A stretch of 64,000 nt of DNA, taken from contig JAJPHN010000025.1 in the NCBI GenBank assembly GCA_021325235.1, forward strand, positions 372,001 to 436,000, given 5' to 3'. The notes under the pieces are model-generated. The model saw only the letters and a program-made list of their open reading frames with translations. It searched no databases and was not told the DNA's origin. Below are positions 1-10,032 of this stretch, in pieces. Position 1 is the first letter of the stretch, and every line of letters starts with the position of its first letter. The translations under genes and the position numbers were made by a program. Source of the stretch: Terriglobia bacterium (GTDB taxonomy: Bacteria; Acidobacteriota; Terriglobia; Bryobacterales; Bryobacteraceae).

Positions 1-214
1 CTTCGATTGGATGGGTAGACTGCTGTGGAGTTTGGAAAGCGGAGCAACCATTCTTCCCTGAGCTGGTTTCTTTAACAAGACGGCTTAGGGTGAGCATGCC
101 TGGTGCCAAAACGCGAGCCTGCGCGGGATGGGCGACTTTTCAGATATTTAGCGCAGAGCGAGCGCAGAGGGCCGGCTCGCAGGTCTTACCGGCCCGGTAA
201 GTTTCTCCAGTGCT

Positions 215-2233
215 TTATTGCGCGTCGGGTAATTTTTCCGGCAGAGTGGACCGGCGGGCGACCTGGCCCGAGCTGGCTTCGTCAATCGAGACGTGGTTTA
301 CCTGAAGGGTGGTACCGAGGGTCTGATCGAGAGCGACCCGGGCGTTGCTGTAGGCGACGAGGGCGGCGACTTCGGTGGACTGGGCGGTGGCGAGATCGCG
401 CTGCTGCTGGACAACCAGAAAGGTGGTGGACGCGCCGAGGGAGAATTTCTTCTGCTCGGCGTCAAGTAATTGCTGCTGCAGGATGCGATTGTGCACGGCG
501 GCCTGGTAGCGGGCGCGTGCCTGCCGCAGTCCGATCAGCTGGTTAGAGACATCGACCGCAACCTGGTTCAGATCCTTATGCATCTGCATTTCGGTCTGGC
601 GCATGGAGAGCTGATCGATGGCGTAGTCGGCCTGCGCCTGGCGATTGCGGGCGTAAGCGGAGAAATAGGCGCCGCCGCTTTGTGAGGGGAAGTCGCGGCG
701 GATCATCTGGCCGAGCGCTTTGCCGAGGCCGCCGATGAAGTATTTGTCGGGAATCAGATAACAGGTGGCAGGGAACTGTCCCGGAGCATGAGGACAGTCG
801 ATGCCGGGCGGGATCTCGGGCGTGCCCGGAGTGGTGACGCCGCTGTTGTTCGTGGAACTGCTGTTGCAGTTGAGCACCTGACAAGCGGGCACCGAAACGA
901 CTTGCGGGGAACCGGAAAGGCCCTGCGTGCTGATGTTTGCTAGTCCGACCAGCAGGGGCAAAACAGCGTTCTCGGTATTCAGGGCGGAAGTTTTTGAGTT
1001 CTCGAGATTCAGCCTTTCGCCTTTCAGGTCGGTGCGATTGGTGAGAGCGGTGGCGACCAGCTGCTTCATGGGGGGCAAGTCGTCGCTTTCCGGCACCACG
1101 ATTCGGTCCACGGGAATAATCTGCACTTCGGCGAGCACCGGATCGGCCAGACCGTTGCGGCTGAGCACATTTTTAAGCTGGACTTCCTGCTGCGCGAGGG
1201 TAGTCTGGGAGACCACCAGATCCTGCTGGCTGGAGGCGACCTGGGCCTCGGCGGTGGTGACATCAATGGGCGCCATGGTTCCGACCTCGACCTGCTTCTT
1301 GTTGTTTTCAAAGAAGCGCTGGGCCACATCGAGCGCACTCTTTTTGGCGCGCAGGTCTTCGTAGTCGGCGGCCAGGCCGTAGTACAGGTTGAGGACGTTG
1401 GCGACGGCACCCATCACCTCGGTCTGGAACGTAGCATCGTCGATCTGCAGATTCCGTTTCTGGATGGTGATGTTGCGGCTGTTCAGCGCCACGCCAAAGC
1501 CGCTCAGCAGGTTGTGCTGGATCGAGATCTGGAGCGTGGTGCCGTTGGTGGGATTGAAAAGGTCTGAGGGCACGTTTTCGTTCAGGTACGAGTTATTGAA
1601 GGTGAGACTGACTGTGCCGCCGCTGATCAGACCCTGACTGATCGAATCGCTGTAGTTGCGCTTGTCCTGAATCCAGTCGATGACGCCGGTTTGACGGATG
1701 TTCGCGCTGGGCGTGGTGAGATGACTGAAGACGTTGCTGCTCTGGAGCACCGGATCGAGCACGGGCGTGACGGAACCGATCTGGGTGACGGTGGCTCCGA
1801 CAGCGTTGCTGCCGTTGCCGTTACCGCCGCCACCGGAAACACCCGCGGCCTGCTGGCTACCGGCGACACCCTGTCCGCTGGCGACCTGCGTGGTCTGACT
1901 GGAGCCGCTCGGCACGCCGGGCAATGCACCGCCGGCTTCCGCGCGCTCCACGTTCCACTGGCCCATGAGCGGGTTGTAGCGATCCAGTTCCAGATCGATG
2001 TTGTTCTCAAGCGCGAGCGCAATCGCATCCTGCGCGGTGAGATACATTTTGCCGCCGCGAATCAAATCGCGGAAACGCCCCGAGTTTGCGAGTCGGACGG
2101 GGGGGATGTAGGCCGCTTCGTATGGGCGAATGAAGATGTTGCCCTGCGGCTTGACCGGGGCAATTTGCGCCTGTTGCGCGAAGAGAGTGGAGGCGGCGCA
2201 GCCGATTGCAAGTATTTGTTGCCAGCGCCTCAC
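215..2233 (-). CDS. TolC-family outer membrane efflux protein (second of two)
   Basis: This 672-residue protein is probably the outer-membrane channel of a tripartite efflux or secretion system. It begins with a signal peptide (MRRWQQILAIG, then SLFAQ). A lipoprotein-like 'AQDAIALALENNIDLELDRYNP' type segment, characteristic of acidobacterial TolC-like proteins, follows at about residues 67-90. Two OEP-type coiled-coil halves come next; the C-terminal one is rich in Gln, Ala and Leu. The central region contains a Gly/Asn/Ser-rich low-complexity loop (about residues 115-150). Its ATG overlaps the TGA of the upstream paralogue by four bases, so the two are very likely co-transcribed and translationally coupled. 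No inner-membrane pump or adaptor gene is visible in the window. Substrate unknown. Confidence 0.88.
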   Translation of the reverse strand: MRRWQQILAIGCAASTLFAQQAQIAPVKPQGNIFIRPYEAAYIPPVRLANSGRFRDLIRGGKMYLTAQDAIALALENNIDLELDRYNPLMGQWNVERAEAGGALPGVPSGSSQTTQVASGQGVAGSQQAAGVSGGGGNGNGSNAVGATVTQIGSVTPVLDPVLQSSNVFSHLTTPSANIRQTGVIDWIQDKRNYSDSISQGLISGGTVSLTFNNSYLNENVPSDLFNPTNGTTLQISIQHNLLSGFGVALNSRNITIQKRNLQIDDATFQTEVMGAVANVLNLYYGLAADYEDLRAKKSALDVAQRFFENNKKQVEVGTMAPIDVTTAEAQVASSQQDLVVSQTTLAQQEVQLKNVLSRNGLADPVLAEVQIIPVDRIVVPESDDLPPMKQLVATALTNRTDLKGERLNLENSKTSALNTENAVLPLLVGLANISTQGLSGSPQVVSVPACQVLNCNSSSTNNSGVTTPGTPEIPPGIDCPHAPGQFPATCYLIPDKYFIGGLGKALGQMIRRDFPSQSGGAYFSAYARNRQAQADYAIDQLSMRQTEMQMHKDLNQVAVDVSNQLIGLRQARARYQAAVHNRILQQQLLDAEQKKFSLGASTTFLVVQQQRDLATAQSTEVAALVAYSNARVALDQTLGTTLQVNHVSIDEASSGQVARRSTLPEKLPDAQ

Positions 2234-4155
2234 TGCAGGCCCTCCGTACCCGTCTCAGTAGCAGCGGGCAATTTGTCCGGCAAAACCGATTTCCGCGACA
2301 CATGCCCGCTCAGCGCTTCTTCCACCGAGATATGGTTTACGTCGAGTGTGGTGCCGAGCGCCTGATCGAAGGCGATGCGCGCGTGGCTGTAATTGGCGAG
2401 GGCCTGGGTCTCGGTGCTCTCGGCTGCGGCAAGATTCTGCTGATCCTGCACGACGGTGAAGACGGTGGAGGCACCGAGCTTATATTTTTTCTGATCGGCG
2501 TCGAGTGTCTGCTCCTGCAGGATGCGCGCTTTGACAGCGGAATCGTAGCGGACGCGTGCCTGACGAAGCCCGATGACGGCGTTCTGGACGTCGACGCGAA
2601 TCTGATTGATCGCCTTTTGCAGTTGTAGTTCCTGCTGCCGGAGCTGAAGGCCGGTGGTGGCGTAGTCCGATTGAGCCGCGCGGTTGCGCAGCGGGATGTT
2701 CAGCGACAGACCGGCGGAATAGCTGGGGTAATTGCGGCGAAAGATCTGATCGACGGCGGTGCCGAGACCGCCAATGATGAACGGATCGGTTCCTTGCCCG
2801 GGAACTGCAGCGCCAGCCAGACCACGGTTGGTGAGTTCGGCGAAGACCTGCAGCGTCGGCTTGAGCTCGTTTCTCACGCCGACGAGGTTGATCTTTGTAC
2901 TGTCGATATTGATGCGGTCCTGCAGAATCTCGGTACGGTGGTTCAGAGCTTCGTCGACCAGATCGCTGATCGGTTTGATTTCATCCTTTTCCGGAACCTG
3001 GATCGTGTCGAGCGGGATGACGTGGACTTCAGCGAGCAGCGGACTTGCCACGCCATTACGGCTCAGCGCATTCTTGAGCACTGTCTCCTGCTGGAGGAGG
3101 TTGGTTTGCGAGATGAGAAGGTCCTGCTGGCTCGAATAGACCTGTGATTCGGCGCGCGTGACCTCGATGGGAGCAAGCGTTCCGATCTGTACCTGCTTCT
3201 TGTTGTCTTCGAAGAGCGCCTGGGCAGTTGCGAGCTCGTCTTTACGTGCCTTCACGTCCTGGTTAAAGCTGACCAGATCCCAGTAGAGGTTGAGCACGGC
3301 CGAGACGGTGGTGATCACCTGCTGCTTGAACTGCAGCATCGAAGCCTTCTCATTGTTCTTGGCCACTTTGATGTTGCGTCCAAGGACTGGCCGGCCGAAG
3401 CCATAGAGCAGATTCTGGGTAACCGTCAGATCGATGTAGGCCTGATTGTAAGGATTGATTTGATAGGAGAAGCTATTGAACTGGTCGTGGGTGTTGCCGA
3501 AGGTGAGCTGTCCGGTGAGTCCGAAGTCCGTGTTTTGGCTGTACTGGGCCTGGTATTGGCGTTGATTGATAATGAGCGCCGTGGTTCCGGTGAGGAACGT
3601 ATTGCTCTGCGGACTCGTGAAGTGTCCGAAGTCCGCATAGAAGCTCAGGTTCGGATCGAGGTTCGGAACGGTGGGGCCGACCTGAGTCAAGACGCCGCCG
3701 CTCAGGCTGGAGGTGGCGGAGGCGGCTGCCGTTCCTCCGCCGCTGGCATTCAGATTGACGCCGGTGGTGCTGACGCTGGTTGGGCCCTGTGCGATGCCGA
3801 CGCCGACGTCGCGCAACAGGCCGCCACCTTCGGCACGCCGCGTGACTTCTTTGGTGAGAAGCGGGCCGTAGCGCTGGATTTCAATATCGAGGTTATTCTC
3901 AAGCGCGAGCGCGATGACGTCCTGGGCGGATAGGTACAGGTTGCCGGCGCGCACGAGCGCTTCCAGACGGTCGCTATTGGCCAGGTTGACCGGTGGTATT
4001 TCGCGTTTCTGATAGGGGCGCGTCAACCAGCCGAGGCCGCCTTTGGGCGGATCGATCCGAACGGCGGTCTGCTGCGCCGGCAGCGTTCCTGCGACCAGCA
4101 GATAGCAGCAGAAAACGGACACACAAGCATGCAATCGTCTCATCAGAGTTGTCAA
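2230..4155 (-). CDS. TolC-family outer membrane efflux protein (first of two)
   Basis: This is a paralogue of the next gene downstream, with the same organisation: signal peptide, the 'AQDVIALALENNLDIEIQR' motif near residues 75-95, and two OEP-like halves with extended helices. The two proteins share long stretches such as VLKNALSRNGV versus VLKNVLSRNGL and ALGTTLDVNHIS versus ALGTTLQVNHVS, which indicates a tandem duplication. The start is uncertain. TTG at 4155 has a nearby GAGG, while ATG at 4143 gives a slightly shorter signal peptide. It is first in a two-gene operon and overlaps the second gene by four bases. The role is inferred as export of an unknown substrate. Confidence 0.87.
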   Translation of the reverse strand: MTTLMRRLHACVSVFCCYLLVAGTLPAQQTAVRIDPPKGGLGWLTRPYQKREIPPVNLANSDRLEALVRAGNLYLSAQDVIALALENNLDIEIQRYGPLLTKEVTRRAEGGGLLRDVGVGIAQGPTSVSTTGVNLNASGGGTAAASATSSLSGGVLTQVGPTVPNLDPNLSFYADFGHFTSPQSNTFLTGTTALIINQRQYQAQYSQNTDFGLTGQLTFGNTHDQFNSFSYQINPYNQAYIDLTVTQNLLYGFGRPVLGRNIKVAKNNEKASMLQFKQQVITTVSAVLNLYWDLVSFNQDVKARKDELATAQALFEDNKKQVQIGTLAPIEVTRAESQVYSSQQDLLISQTNLLQQETVLKNALSRNGVASPLLAEVHVIPLDTIQVPEKDEIKPISDLVDEALNHRTEILQDRINIDSTKINLVGVRNELKPTLQVFAELTNRGLAGAAVPGQGTDPFIIGGLGTAVDQIFRRNYPSYSAGLSLNIPLRNRAAQSDYATTGLQLRQQELQLQKAINQIRVDVQNAVIGLRQARVRYDSAVKARILQEQTLDADQKKYKLGASTVFTVVQDQQNLAAAESTETQALANYSHARIAFDQALGTTLDVNHISVEEALSGHVSRKSVLPDKLPAATETGTEGLQ

Positions 4156-4416
4156 AAAACCTCAAGTTTTGGCGCGGAACACCCTTGCGAGGCACGGCCT
4201 ATTACATCCGCTGCCCAGTGTTAATGAGAACGACGGACCCCTCCGCCAAGTTCCCTGCGATCTGGCAAAACCTCATGGTATCGCGCACAAGAGAAACCAG
4301 GATGCACCCGGTTGCCCATAATGGCCGGGCGGGTAAAACGTTCATTTTGGTGAGGCGAGTTATGGGGCGCGGACAGCTGGTTGTCCGTTTATGGGACTGA
4401 CGGTTTTGAGAGCGGA

Positions 4417-5025
4417 CTATTCGGGAATGTCGAAGACGCCTTCGTAGGCCTCCGCGAGCTGCACTTTGCAATTTATGGAAGGAATGAAAACTTCGGCTTG
4501 GGGACCGCGATGGTCGCGCAGCACCCAGCTGCCGTCCGGCTGACGCGATTAATGCTCGACGAAAGCGGTATCCGTGTGGACGAGGAGGTAATCGGCGAAC
4601 GTCGGGATTTCGCGATAGAGGTGAAACCTTTTGCCGTGGTCGTAATCGGCGGTTGAGGGCGAGAGAACTTCGACGATCGCGGTGGGGTTTATGAGAACAT
4701 CGTCGATACCTTCATGGGTCTTTGGCGGCCCGATCGTGACGGAGACATTGGGATATACGTAAGACCCACTCGATCCCGTTCGGATACGAGCGTCCGACGA
4801 GAATACGTAGCCGGAGCCCCGCGCGATTTCTGAAAGAAGAATTCCGGTCCATGTTGATGCAACCGCAGCGTGACGCAGCGTACCGCCAGCTATAGGGAAG
4901 ATCTCTCCATCAACGAATTCACTCTTGTGGTCCGCCACGCGCTCGAGCCGGAGATACTCTTCCTCTGTCAGCCTTGTGACTGGTTGCGTGGCCATGTCTA
5001 ATTCGGTATCGGCTAACATCGACAT
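4417..5025 (-). pseudogene. Uma2-family (DUF820) protein with internal stop codon
   Basis: Residues 1-158 match the Uma2/DUF820 restriction-endonuclease-like fold: a TEEEYLRLE start, an HKSEFVDGEIFPIAGG core, VYPNVSV, and the IVEVLSPSTADYDHG catalytic region. The frame stops at TAA (4549-4551), immediately after the residues VEH. The same frame then continues without interruption to TAG at 4417-4419 with a typical family C-terminus (SRQPDGSWVLRD, then VQLAEAYEGVFDIPE). The family usually has Tyr after VEH, so a single Tyr-to-stop change explains the break. The catalytic core lies upstream of the stop, so a truncated protein (4549-5025) might still fold. The real start may be ATG at 4995. The gene is divergent from pyrE. 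Confidence 0.75.
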
Positions 5026-5027
5026 GA

Positions 5028-5615
5028 ATGCCCAGCCCTGTGATGCAGCTCTTCGAAGAAACCGGCGCGTATCTGCGGGGCCATTTTCGGCTCACGAGCG
5101 GGCTGCATAGCGGCGAATATCTGCAGTGCGCGAAGGTGCTGGCGCATCCTGATTATGCCGAGCGTCTGGGGCAGGAACTGGCGCAGAAGCTGAAGCCGCT
5201 GATTGGGAGCGAGCGTGTTCAGGCGGTGGTTTCGCCCGCGATTGGCGGCATTGTTATCGGCCACGAAGTCGCGCGCGCGCTCGGTGCGGTAGCGCTATTC
5301 ACGGAACGCGATCCGGCTTCGAACGAAATGACACTGCGGCGCGGCTTCGAGATTGAGGCCGGTGAACCCGTGGTAGTGATCGAAGACGTGATCACGACGG
5401 GCGGCAGCACAAGAGATGTGATTCGCGTCGTTGAGCAGGCTGGTGGGCGCGCCATCGCCGCTGGCTCGATCATCGACCGCAGTAATGGGCGTGTCGATCT
5501 CGGCATTCCGCGTGTCGCGCTCGAAACCTTGAATCCGGTCACATACGATCCCAGCGACTGCCCGTTGTGCCGCGAAGGATTGCCGGTGGTGAAGCCGGGC
5601 TCGCGGCGCGTGTGA
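5028..5615 (+). CDS. pyrE: orotate phosphoribosyltransferase
   Basis: PyrE converts orotate and PRPP to orotidine 5'-phosphate in pyrimidine synthesis. The protein has 195 residues, normal for the family. The N-terminus carries the family pattern LFEETGAYLRGHFRLTSGLHS. The PRPP-binding loop VVVIEDVITTGGST is at about residues 115-128, and the FTERD substrate loop is near 91-95. ATG at 5028 is used here; ATG at 5043 (MQLFEE) is a plausible alternative. It lies 16 bases upstream of truA on the same strand, so the two probably share a transcript. No other pyr genes are nearby. Confidence 0.95.
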   Translation: MPSPVMQLFEETGAYLRGHFRLTSGLHSGEYLQCAKVLAHPDYAERLGQELAQKLKPLIGSERVQAVVSPAIGGIVIGHEVARALGAVALFTERDPASNEMTLRRGFEIEAGEPVVVIEDVITTGGSTRDVIRVVEQAGGRAIAAGSIIDRSNGRVDLGIPRVALETLNPVTYDPSDCPLCREGLPVVKPGSRRV

Positions 5616-5631
5616 GACGGCTGGGCTCTCT

Positions 5632-6393
5632 GTGAGAAGGCTTCGCCTGGAAGTCGCTTACGACGGCACGGACTATCACGGCTGGCAGCTGCAGCCCGGG
5701 CTGCCGACCATACAGGGTGTGCTCGAAGAGGTGATCGGTCAAATCGAAGGCAGGCCGGTGCACGTGGCGGGTTCGGGCCGGACGGATGCAGGCGTGCATG
5801 CGCTCGCTCAGGTGGCGGCTGTCTCGCTCGAGAATCCGATTCCGCCGGATAATTTTCGCCGCGCGGTGAACCGGCTACTGCCGCGCGCGATTCGTATCCG
5901 AAATGTTTCAGAGGCGGACCCGGAGTTTCACCCGCGCTTCGAAGCACGGCAAAAGACGTATGAATATCGCATCTTCCGGGGTGAAGTGTGTTCTCCGTTT
6001 GAGCGGCTGTACGTCTATCACCATCCGTATCCGCTCGACGAGGCGGCCATGATGGAAGCCGCACCGCTGTTTGAAGGCGAACACGATTTCACGGCCTTCG
6101 CAGCGAGCGACGAAAAGGACCGGCTCGGGCGTTCAAAGCGGCGCGCGATCTTCCGCTCGGTCATGAGCCACCAGGGCGAGATTCTGCTGTATCGCGTAAC
6201 CGGTTCCGGGTTCTTGAAGCACATGGTCCGCAACATGGTGGGCGTGCTGCTCGAGATCGGCAAAGGCAATCTGAAGCGGGGAGATTTATTGGCGCGCTTT
6301 GAGCCGGGTTGCGGGGTCGCGCCCGGACCTGCCGTTCCGGCCAGCGGACTGTTTCTCGTCTCGGTCGAGTACGCGCCGAACGATTCGCGGTAG
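5632..6393 (+). CDS. truA: tRNA pseudouridine(38-40) synthase
   Basis: TruA isomerises uridines 38-40 in the tRNA anticodon arm. The 253-residue protein starts at GTG and opens with the typical LRLEVAYDGTDYHGWQ. The catalytic aspartate is in GRTDAGVHA (D52). Later family motifs are present: RFEARQKTYEYRI, HDFTAFAASD and FLKHMVRNMVGVLLEIG. It follows pyrE closely and is followed 43 bases later by an unrelated receptor gene with its own strong ribosome-binding site. Confidence 0.95.
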   Translation: MRRLRLEVAYDGTDYHGWQLQPGLPTIQGVLEEVIGQIEGRPVHVAGSGRTDAGVHALAQVAAVSLENPIPPDNFRRAVNRLLPRAIRIRNVSEADPEFHPRFEARQKTYEYRIFRGEVCSPFERLYVYHHPYPLDEAAMMEAAPLFEGEHDFTAFAASDEKDRLGRSKRRAIFRSVMSHQGEILLYRVTGSGFLKHMVRNMVGVLLEIGKGNLKRGDLLARFEPGCGVAPGPAVPASGLFLVSVEYAPNDSR

Positions 6394-6436
6394 GATAGCG
6401 CCAAGTACCAACACAAGCAGCAGGAAGGGGTTTCCA

Positions 6437-9400
6437 ATGCGAGGCAAACGCATTTTGCTCGTTCTCCTCGGCGTGGGGTTGGCGGTAGCCCAGGTCGATA
6501 CCGGCTCGATCTCCGGGACGATTAAGGATTCCAGCGGCGCAGTCGTGCCAGGCGCGCGTGTGACGCTGACCAACGAAGACACCGGGCAGGTGAATGTGCA
6601 AACCTCCGGCGGCGCCGGCGAGTATACGTTTTCGCCAGTGAAGATCGGCCACTACGCGATCAGCGCCGAGCTCAAAGGTTTTGAGCGGGTACAGCACACG
6701 CATGTCATTGTGAATGTGCAGCAGCGCGTGGTGGTCGATTTCGAGCTGCCGCCAGGACAGGCGACCGAGACGGTGACGGTGAACGCGGAGCCGCCGGCCT
6801 TACAGACACAGGATGCGTCGGTCGGGCAGGTCATCAACGAGCGCGCGATCAACAATCTTCCGCTGAACGGGCGCAACTTCACGTTTCTGGCGCAACTTTC
6901 TGCGGGCGTGACGCAGGATCAGCAGGACACACGCGGGCTGGGGGCGAGCGGCAGTTTTTCGGCGAACGGATCCCGCCCGGCGCAGAATAATTATCTGCTC
7001 GACGGCATCGACAACAACGCGAACCTGGTTGATTTTCTGAACGGCACTGCGTATGCGGTTCGGCCGCCAGTGGATGCGATTCAGGAATTCAAGATTCAGA
7101 CCAACGATTACAGCGCGGAATTCGGACGCTCGGCGGGCGCGATTCTGAACGCGACCATCAAATCGGGTACGAATCAGTATCACGGCACGGCGTGGGAGTT
7201 CCTGCGCAACGACAAACTGGATGCGGCGAACTTTTTTGAAAACTCCGGCGGGCTGTCGAAGGGCGAATTTCGGCAGAACCAGTTTGGCGCAAGCATTGGC
7301 GGGCCGATCCGGCGCGACAAGCTGTTCTTTTTCGGAGACTACGAAGGGACGCGCATTCGACAGGCGTTGCCCTCGATCAATACTGTTCCGACGGCGCTCG
7401 AACGGGCCAGCGGCTACACGAATTTATCCGAACTGCTGACGCAGGGCAGCACGCGTACCGACGTGCTCGGGCGCACCTTTGCTCTCGGCCAGGTGTTCGA
7501 TCCCTCCACCACACGGCCGGTCACCTGCGGGGTAGCCGACACGGTGAGCGGCATCACCATACCCTGCAGTGGCTCGCCGGCCGGTACGCAGCTCGGCTTC
7601 GTACGCGAGCCCTTTCCCGGCAACATCCTGCCCGCAAACCGGCTCGATCCAAATGCCATCAAGCTGCTCAATCTCTTTCCGGCTCCCAACAGCCCGGGTC
7701 TGTTCAACAACTACGCCGCCAACCCGAATGTGAAGAACGATGTGAACCAGTTCGATGTGCGCGTGGATTACGTCCTGAGCGATCGCGACAGCATCTTCGG
7801 GCGAGTGAGTTATTCGAAGAATCCGACGTTGATTCCGGGGCCGTTCCCAGGCATCGCGGATGGTGGGTCGTTCGCGGCCGGCGATCAGAACGCGACCGGC
7901 ACCAACGCCGTCCTCAGCGAAACCCATTCGTTCTCGCCCGACCTGGTGAATGAAGTGCGCGCCGGCTTCAATCGCATTGCCACCAGCCGTGTACAGCCCT
8001 TCGCGAGCACCATGGGAATTCCCGCGCAATACGGTATCCAGGGCGTACCGCAGGTGCCTTCCAACGGCGGTCTCGGCTCGATCTTCATCACCGGACTGAA
8101 TACGCTTGGCAGCAACCAGTTCATGCCGTCCATCGAGTACAGCAATACCCTGCAGTTCACCGACAATCTCACCAAGCATCTCGGGCGGCATTCGCTCAAA
8201 GCAGGATTCGAATTTCAGCAGCTGCGATTTTCGATTCTGCAGCCGCCTTCCGGTCGCGGCGCCTGGAGTTTCACCGGTGTTTACACCGAAGTGCCAGAAA
8301 CGAGCGGCGGGAACACCGGCCTTGCACAGATGCTGCTGACGCCGATTCCGGCCACCGTACCCGGAGCAGCCGATTACGTCGGCGGCGCGGACGAAGTGCA
8401 GGCATCGAATATTGCAAACACCGACATGGTGCGCAATTACTACGGCGCCTATGTGCAGGACGATTTCCAGATCTCGCAGCGGTTGACCGTGAATCTCGGC
8501 CTGCGGTGGGAATATTTTGGCCAGATCCTGGAGCGCTACGGTGCGCAATCGAATTTCCTGCCATCGGGATCGAGCAGCCCGACGCTCTTCCTGCTTACCA
8601 AGAAGCGCTGCAACACGCCGTTCTCACCGGATTTTCTCAGTGCGGCGCAGGCCGACAACATCAAGATCACCTGCTCCGATGTTCCAGGCCTCGGAGAATC
8701 GCAGAAACTGAATTTTTCCCCGCGCGTAGGCTTCGCCTATCAGGTCACGCCGAAACTGGTATGGCGCGGCGGTTACGGCATCTTCTATGGCGGCTTTGAG
8801 AATTCGGTCATTGAGACGTACGTCGATTTCCCCTATCAATTCAATCTCGTCTATCCGAACCTGGTGCCCAATGCGCCGATCACATTTCCCAACGGCTCGA
8901 TTGCAACGCTCGAAACCGGACTCACCGGCATTCCTTTGACCTCCGCCGCTGTGGAACCCGATGGCGTGGCTTTTCTCGGCGAAGACTACCACATGAAGAC
9001 GCCGTACACGCAGGGCTACAACTTCACCATGCAGTATCAGCTGAGCAACAACGACACGCTGCAGGCCGGCTACGTCGGGAATACGGTTCGGCATCTGGGC
9101 GTCTACACGAATCCCAATTCGCCGCGTGAGATTCTGCCTCCGGGGTTGAACTCATACGCCTACTCACCGTATCCGGATTTCCCCACCTCGTTCACGTACA
9201 CCAGCTTCGCCGCGAATAGTTTCTACAACTCGCTCCAGATCAATTACGAACATCGCTTCAGCGCGGGACTGACGATGCTTGCCAACTACACCTGGTCGAA
9301 GTGCCGTACAGATGCGGTCGATGTGCTGAATGCGACCGCGCTCACCGGATATCGCGCGCCGTTCCTGCCAGGTTTCGGACTGCAGGGCGATTACGGTTTG

Positions 9401-10021
9401 TGCGACTTCAATATTCCGCACGTATTTCACTTCAGCGGCAGCTACGATCTGCCGTTCGGGCGCGGAAAGACGTATCTTTCAAATGCCCCGAGGGTCGTTG
9501 ATGCGCTGCTCGGCGGCTGGGGTGCGAACTGGATTCTGACAGTGGAAAAAGGCCAGCCGGGAACGGTCCCCTGCGTGATTACGACGACCTCAGGCTTCGG
9601 TTGCAATGCGATGCTCGTGCCGGGGCAAGATGTCCGCGCAGCTCATCAGTCGGTTGATCAATGGCTGAATCCCGCCGCTTTTACCAGTCCGCCTGTTGCG
9701 ACCACAATCGGGCAGACCGACTACACACCACTGGGCGGCGCACCGACGCAGTTTCTTGGACCGGGTTACCGGAGGCTTGATTTTTCGCTGTTCAAGAGCT
9801 TCCGATTTACCGAAAGCATGCGGCTCGAGTTCCGTGCCGAGGCTTTCAATCTGACCAATACGCCGAATTTTTCGCCGCCCGGATTCAATGGCAACGGAGT
9901 GGTGGCGGCGCCGGGATCGCTCGATTACACGTCGCCGAGCACGTTCGGCAAGATCACCTCGACACGCGACGGCCAGAACGACCAGCGGGAGCTTCAGTTT
10001 GCATTAAAGCTGTACTGGTGA
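6437..10021 (+). CDS. Oar-like TonB-dependent receptor with carboxypeptidase-regulatory domain
   Basis: This outer-membrane protein of 1194 residues has a signal peptide (MRGKRILLVLLGVGLAVAQ). A carboxypeptidase-regulatory-like beta-sandwich follows at about residues 24-105 (TGSISGTIKDSSGAVVPGA). Then come a TonB plug (about 130-240; LPLNGRNFTFLAQLSAGV, NNYLLDGIDNN) and a long 22-strand-type barrel ending in an aromatic residue (ALKLYW). The start was chosen at ATG 6437 because it directly precedes the signal peptide and has AGGAAGGGG about seven bases upstream. Longer upstream reading is only an extension over truA. Such receptors are abundant in acidobacteria and usually import carbohydrates or peptides. 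The ligand here cannot be told; a fucosidase gene lies just beyond, but on the other strand. Confidence 0.9.
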   Translation: MRGKRILLVLLGVGLAVAQVDTGSISGTIKDSSGAVVPGARVTLTNEDTGQVNVQTSGGAGEYTFSPVKIGHYAISAELKGFERVQHTHVIVNVQQRVVVDFELPPGQATETVTVNAEPPALQTQDASVGQVINERAINNLPLNGRNFTFLAQLSAGVTQDQQDTRGLGASGSFSANGSRPAQNNYLLDGIDNNANLVDFLNGTAYAVRPPVDAIQEFKIQTNDYSAEFGRSAGAILNATIKSGTNQYHGTAWEFLRNDKLDAANFFENSGGLSKGEFRQNQFGASIGGPIRRDKLFFFGDYEGTRIRQALPSINTVPTALERASGYTNLSELLTQGSTRTDVLGRTFALGQVFDPSTTRPVTCGVADTVSGITIPCSGSPAGTQLGFVREPFPGNILPANRLDPNAIKLLNLFPAPNSPGLFNNYAANPNVKNDVNQFDVRVDYVLSDRDSIFGRVSYSKNPTLIPGPFPGIADGGSFAAGDQNATGTNAVLSETHSFSPDLVNEVRAGFNRIATSRVQPFASTMGIPAQYGIQGVPQVPSNGGLGSIFITGLNTLGSNQFMPSIEYSNTLQFTDNLTKHLGRHSLKAGFEFQQLRFSILQPPSGRGAWSFTGVYTEVPETSGGNTGLAQMLLTPIPATVPGAADYVGGADEVQASNIANTDMVRNYYGAYVQDDFQISQRLTVNLGLRWEYFGQILERYGAQSNFLPSGSSSPTLFLLTKKRCNTPFSPDFLSAAQADNIKITCSDVPGLGESQKLNFSPRVGFAYQVTPKLVWRGGYGIFYGGFENSVIETYVDFPYQFNLVYPNLVPNAPITFPNGSIATLETGLTGIPLTSAAVEPDGVAFLGEDYHMKTPYTQGYNFTMQYQLSNNDTLQAGYVGNTVRHLGVYTNPNSPREILPPGLNSYAYSPYPDFPTSFTYTSFAANSFYNSLQINYEHRFSAGLTMLANYTWSKCRTDAVDVLNATALTGYRAPFLPGFGLQGDYGLCDFNIPHVFHFSGSYDLPFGRGKTYLSNAPRVVDALLGGWGANWILTVEKGQPGTVPCVITTTSGFGCNAMLVPGQDVRAAHQSVDQWLNPAAFTSPPVATTIGQTDYTPLGGAPTQFLGPGYRRLDFSLFKSFRFTESMRLEFRAEAFNLTNTPNFSPPGFNGNGVVAAPGSLDYTSPSTFGKITSTRDGQNDQRELQFALKLYW

Positions 10022-10032
10022 AGATCCCGACT

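Noticed and set aside
185-201. Palindrome CTTACCGG-C-CCGGTAAG as terminator of the TolC genes
   Set aside because: Placed correctly, but the loop is too small and no T tract follows on the minus strand.
7424-8548. 374-codon minus-strand frame inside the Oar-like receptor
   Set aside because: Antisense shadow of the receptor, no recognisable motif.
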